This document shows positions 5,880 to 6,889 of a stretch of 6,889 nt of DNA, one piece after another. Made by a program: the position numbers and the translations under genes. Origin of the DNA: Gemmatimonadota bacterium (lineage in GTDB: Bacteria > Orphanbacterota > Orphanbacteria > Orphanbacterales > Orphanbacteraceae); assembly GCA_013002425.1 (NCBI GenBank), contig JABDJQ010000561.1:1-6889 (forward strand), given 5' to 3'. The first letter of the stretch is position 1. The number at the start of each line of letters is the position of its first letter. The notes beneath the pieces are model-generated. The model worked only from the letters and a program-made list of their open reading frames with translations, was not told the DNA's origin and made no database searches.

Positions 5880-6889
5880 TCAACGCGGGTGCACGCAGCG
5901 CAGCATGTCTTCCGGCCGCGGGCTGAGCGGCGGCGTCAGCGGCGTGGTCTGATAGAACGGTAGCGGCCCGAAGTGATTCCTCCCCAGCGTCGCCTCTCTC
6001 CGCCTCGTCCCTTCGGGATCGATGATCGCCTGCGCACGCGCCGGCGCGTACACGAGTGACCGGAACTTGCGAATCAGGAGCGCGCAGTCACGAAGCTCCC
6101 TCTGGTTCCGCATGACATCACGACCGCCGGCCGCGGCCACGGCCCGCGCGCGCTGTCGAATCCGTTCGCGTTCGAGGCGGAGCCACTCGTCGACGCGGGG
6201 CTGCAGCGTGCGCCGGCGAACGTCGGGCGGCTGCCCCTCCACCGACTTCAGCAGCCGCTGGAACTCGCGGTCGTAGATCTCGAAGAGCGCCGCACCTTTC
6301 CACTCGTCGCGGAACGTGCGCCGCCCCGAAGCATCCGTGTCGACCGCGATCCGCGTGCCCTCCGGATCGATATACGCGAGCGGGCTGTTGAAGAACGCCT
6401 GGTAGAAGTTCGCCGTGCGCGGTTCGAGCACGACCAGCGGGTCGCGCGACAGAAAGCGTTTGCTGCCGGCGTCGTACACGCGGGCGCGCATGTGATAGAG
6501 ATCGCCCTCGCTCAGGATGCCGTACGTCCCGTGAAACGTAAACGGATTGTCGGTCGCGCCTGTCTGCGCGACGAGCTTTCCGAACGGCGTATACAGATAC
6601 GAGTCGGTCACGAGGCCGGCGTCGTCCGTCAGAAAGATCGTACTGCCCATTTCATCCGCATGATAGAAACGACGCGCGTTGTTCGAAGCTTCCACGCTGT
6701 GCAGAACGGTCCCGCCCGGCGTCAGCACGTAGTAACGCAGGTCGGCCGCGCTCTCCCGCACGATCGAAATCGCGGGCAGGATCAGCGTATGGTTCCAGAC
6801 GTAATCGCGCGTCGTACCGCTTTCCGTGCGCGAAAGCACGTTCCCTTCCACGTCGTGCGTGAAAGTAACCGGCCCGCCGCCGTCGTTAT
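5880..6889 (-). CDS. RHS/YD-repeat protein, C-terminal part with variable tip (5' truncated)
   Basis: The frame is open to the right edge, and 335 residues are visible. It begins in a YD-type repeat ('FTHDVEGNVLSRT', about 6812-6863). The RHS-associated core follows: 'YHADEMGSTIFLTDDAG' (about 6617-6667), 'YTPFGKLVAQTG' (about 6563-6600), 'ARVYDAGSKRFLSRDPL' (about 6436-6486) and the closing 'SPLAYIDPEGTR' (6351-6386). The last 156 residues form the variable tip, the part that carries a toxin or other effector in polymorphic RHS proteins. I do not recognise its domain. It is rich in Arg and Glu, probably helical over about 6040-6260, and ends in a Pro-rich stretch ('PLTPPLSPRP'). IDPEGTR appears again at 6003-6023, 40 residues from the end. 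The GTG at 6851 is not a real start. The stop lies 34 bases from the convergent esterase stop, so no immunity gene follows. RHS proteins of this type are usually surface-exposed or exported. Confidence 0.88.
   Translation of the reverse strand, partial: NDGGGPVTFTHDVEGNVLSRTESGTTRDYVWNHTLILPAISIVRESAADLRYYVLTPGGTVLHSVEASNNARRFYHADEMGSTIFLTDDAGLVTDSYLYTPFGKLVAQTGATDNPFTFHGTYGILSEGDLYHMRARVYDAGSKRFLSRDPLVVLEPRTANFYQAFFNSPLAYIDPEGTRIAVDTDASGRRTFRDEWKGAALFEIYDREFQRLLKSVEGQPPDVRRRTLQPRVDEWLRLERERIRQRARAVAAAGGRDVMRNQRELRDCALLIRKFRSLVYAPARAQAIIDPEGTRRREATLGRNHFGPLPFYQTTPLTPPLSPRPEDMLRCVHPR
6003..6371 (-). repeat. Duplicated IDPEGTR junction motif in the RHS tip
   Basis: The seven codons for IDPEGTR occur at 6351-6371 and again at 6003-6023, in the same frame and 109 residues apart. 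The two 21-base stretches match at 17 positions, with mismatches mostly at third positions. Flanks differ apart from a similar hydrophobic lead-in ('AYIDPEGTR', 'AIIDPEGTR'). The span covers both copies and the segment between them. Confidence 0.6.

Noticed and set aside
5922..5940. Small inverted repeat GCTGA...TCAGC after the esterase, as a possible terminator
   Set aside because: Only 5 bp with a nine-base loop, no T-tract, and it lies inside the coding sequence of the RHS tip.
5880..6889. RHS gene as a pseudogene or broken fragment
   Set aside because: The frame is uninterrupted from the right edge to its stop and the core motifs are intact. The missing 5' part is due to the window edge.

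Overview
The window is a gene-dense, GC-rich (roughly 60 % or more) bacterial segment with seven protein-coding genes, two of them cut by the window edges. I see no RNA gene, insertion sequence or CRISPR array. The best taxonomic clue is the secreted esterase, which ends in an 'NPFNP...IYDLRGR...G.Y..R' tail. That is the FlgD-like / type IX-type C-terminal domain abundant in the FCB superphylum and its high-GC candidate phyla (Eisenbacteria, Krumholzibacteria, Latescibacteria and similar). The Haem_bd and EB_dh haem proteins are compatible with this. The placement is inference.

Layout. Positions 1-511 (+) hold the C-terminal part of an ethylbenzene-dehydrogenase-type haem-binding (EB_dh) protein, followed by a strong hairpin at 546-573. 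Convergent to it, 632-1081 (-) is a four-helix DoxX-family membrane protein. Divergent from DoxX across a 78-base gap, 1160-1600 (+) is a small membrane-anchored Haem_bd cytochrome with one CxxCH motif; its start is a GTG set by a good ribosome binding site. These three genes look like a redox / electron-transfer neighbourhood. A two-gene minus-strand operon follows: a 91-residue protein with a lysine-rich head and a glutamate-rich tail (2749-3024), then 15 bases later an ATP-grasp ligase of the sugar-transfer-associated type (1615-2733).

Divergent from that operon, 3155-3883 (+) encodes an arginase-like (UPF0489-type) protein. Nine bases later, 3893-5845 (+) encodes a large secreted SGNH/GDSL hydrolase with an Ig-like domain, a beta-rich 'PNPSFE' domain and the sorting tail. 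Convergent at the right end, 5880-6889 (-) is the C-terminal part of an RHS/YD-repeat protein: the end of the core plus a variable tip of about 156 residues. No immunity gene follows it, and the core-closing motif IDPEGTR occurs a second time inside the tip.

Worth a second look: the charged peptide plus ATP-grasp pair, which has a graspetide-like layout but a different ligase family; the duplicated RHS junction motif with no visible immunity gene; a possible H-type pseudoknot in the leader of the arginase-like gene; and a perfect TATAAT placed just before the esterase start codon. None of these is shown by the sequence alone to be a new system.
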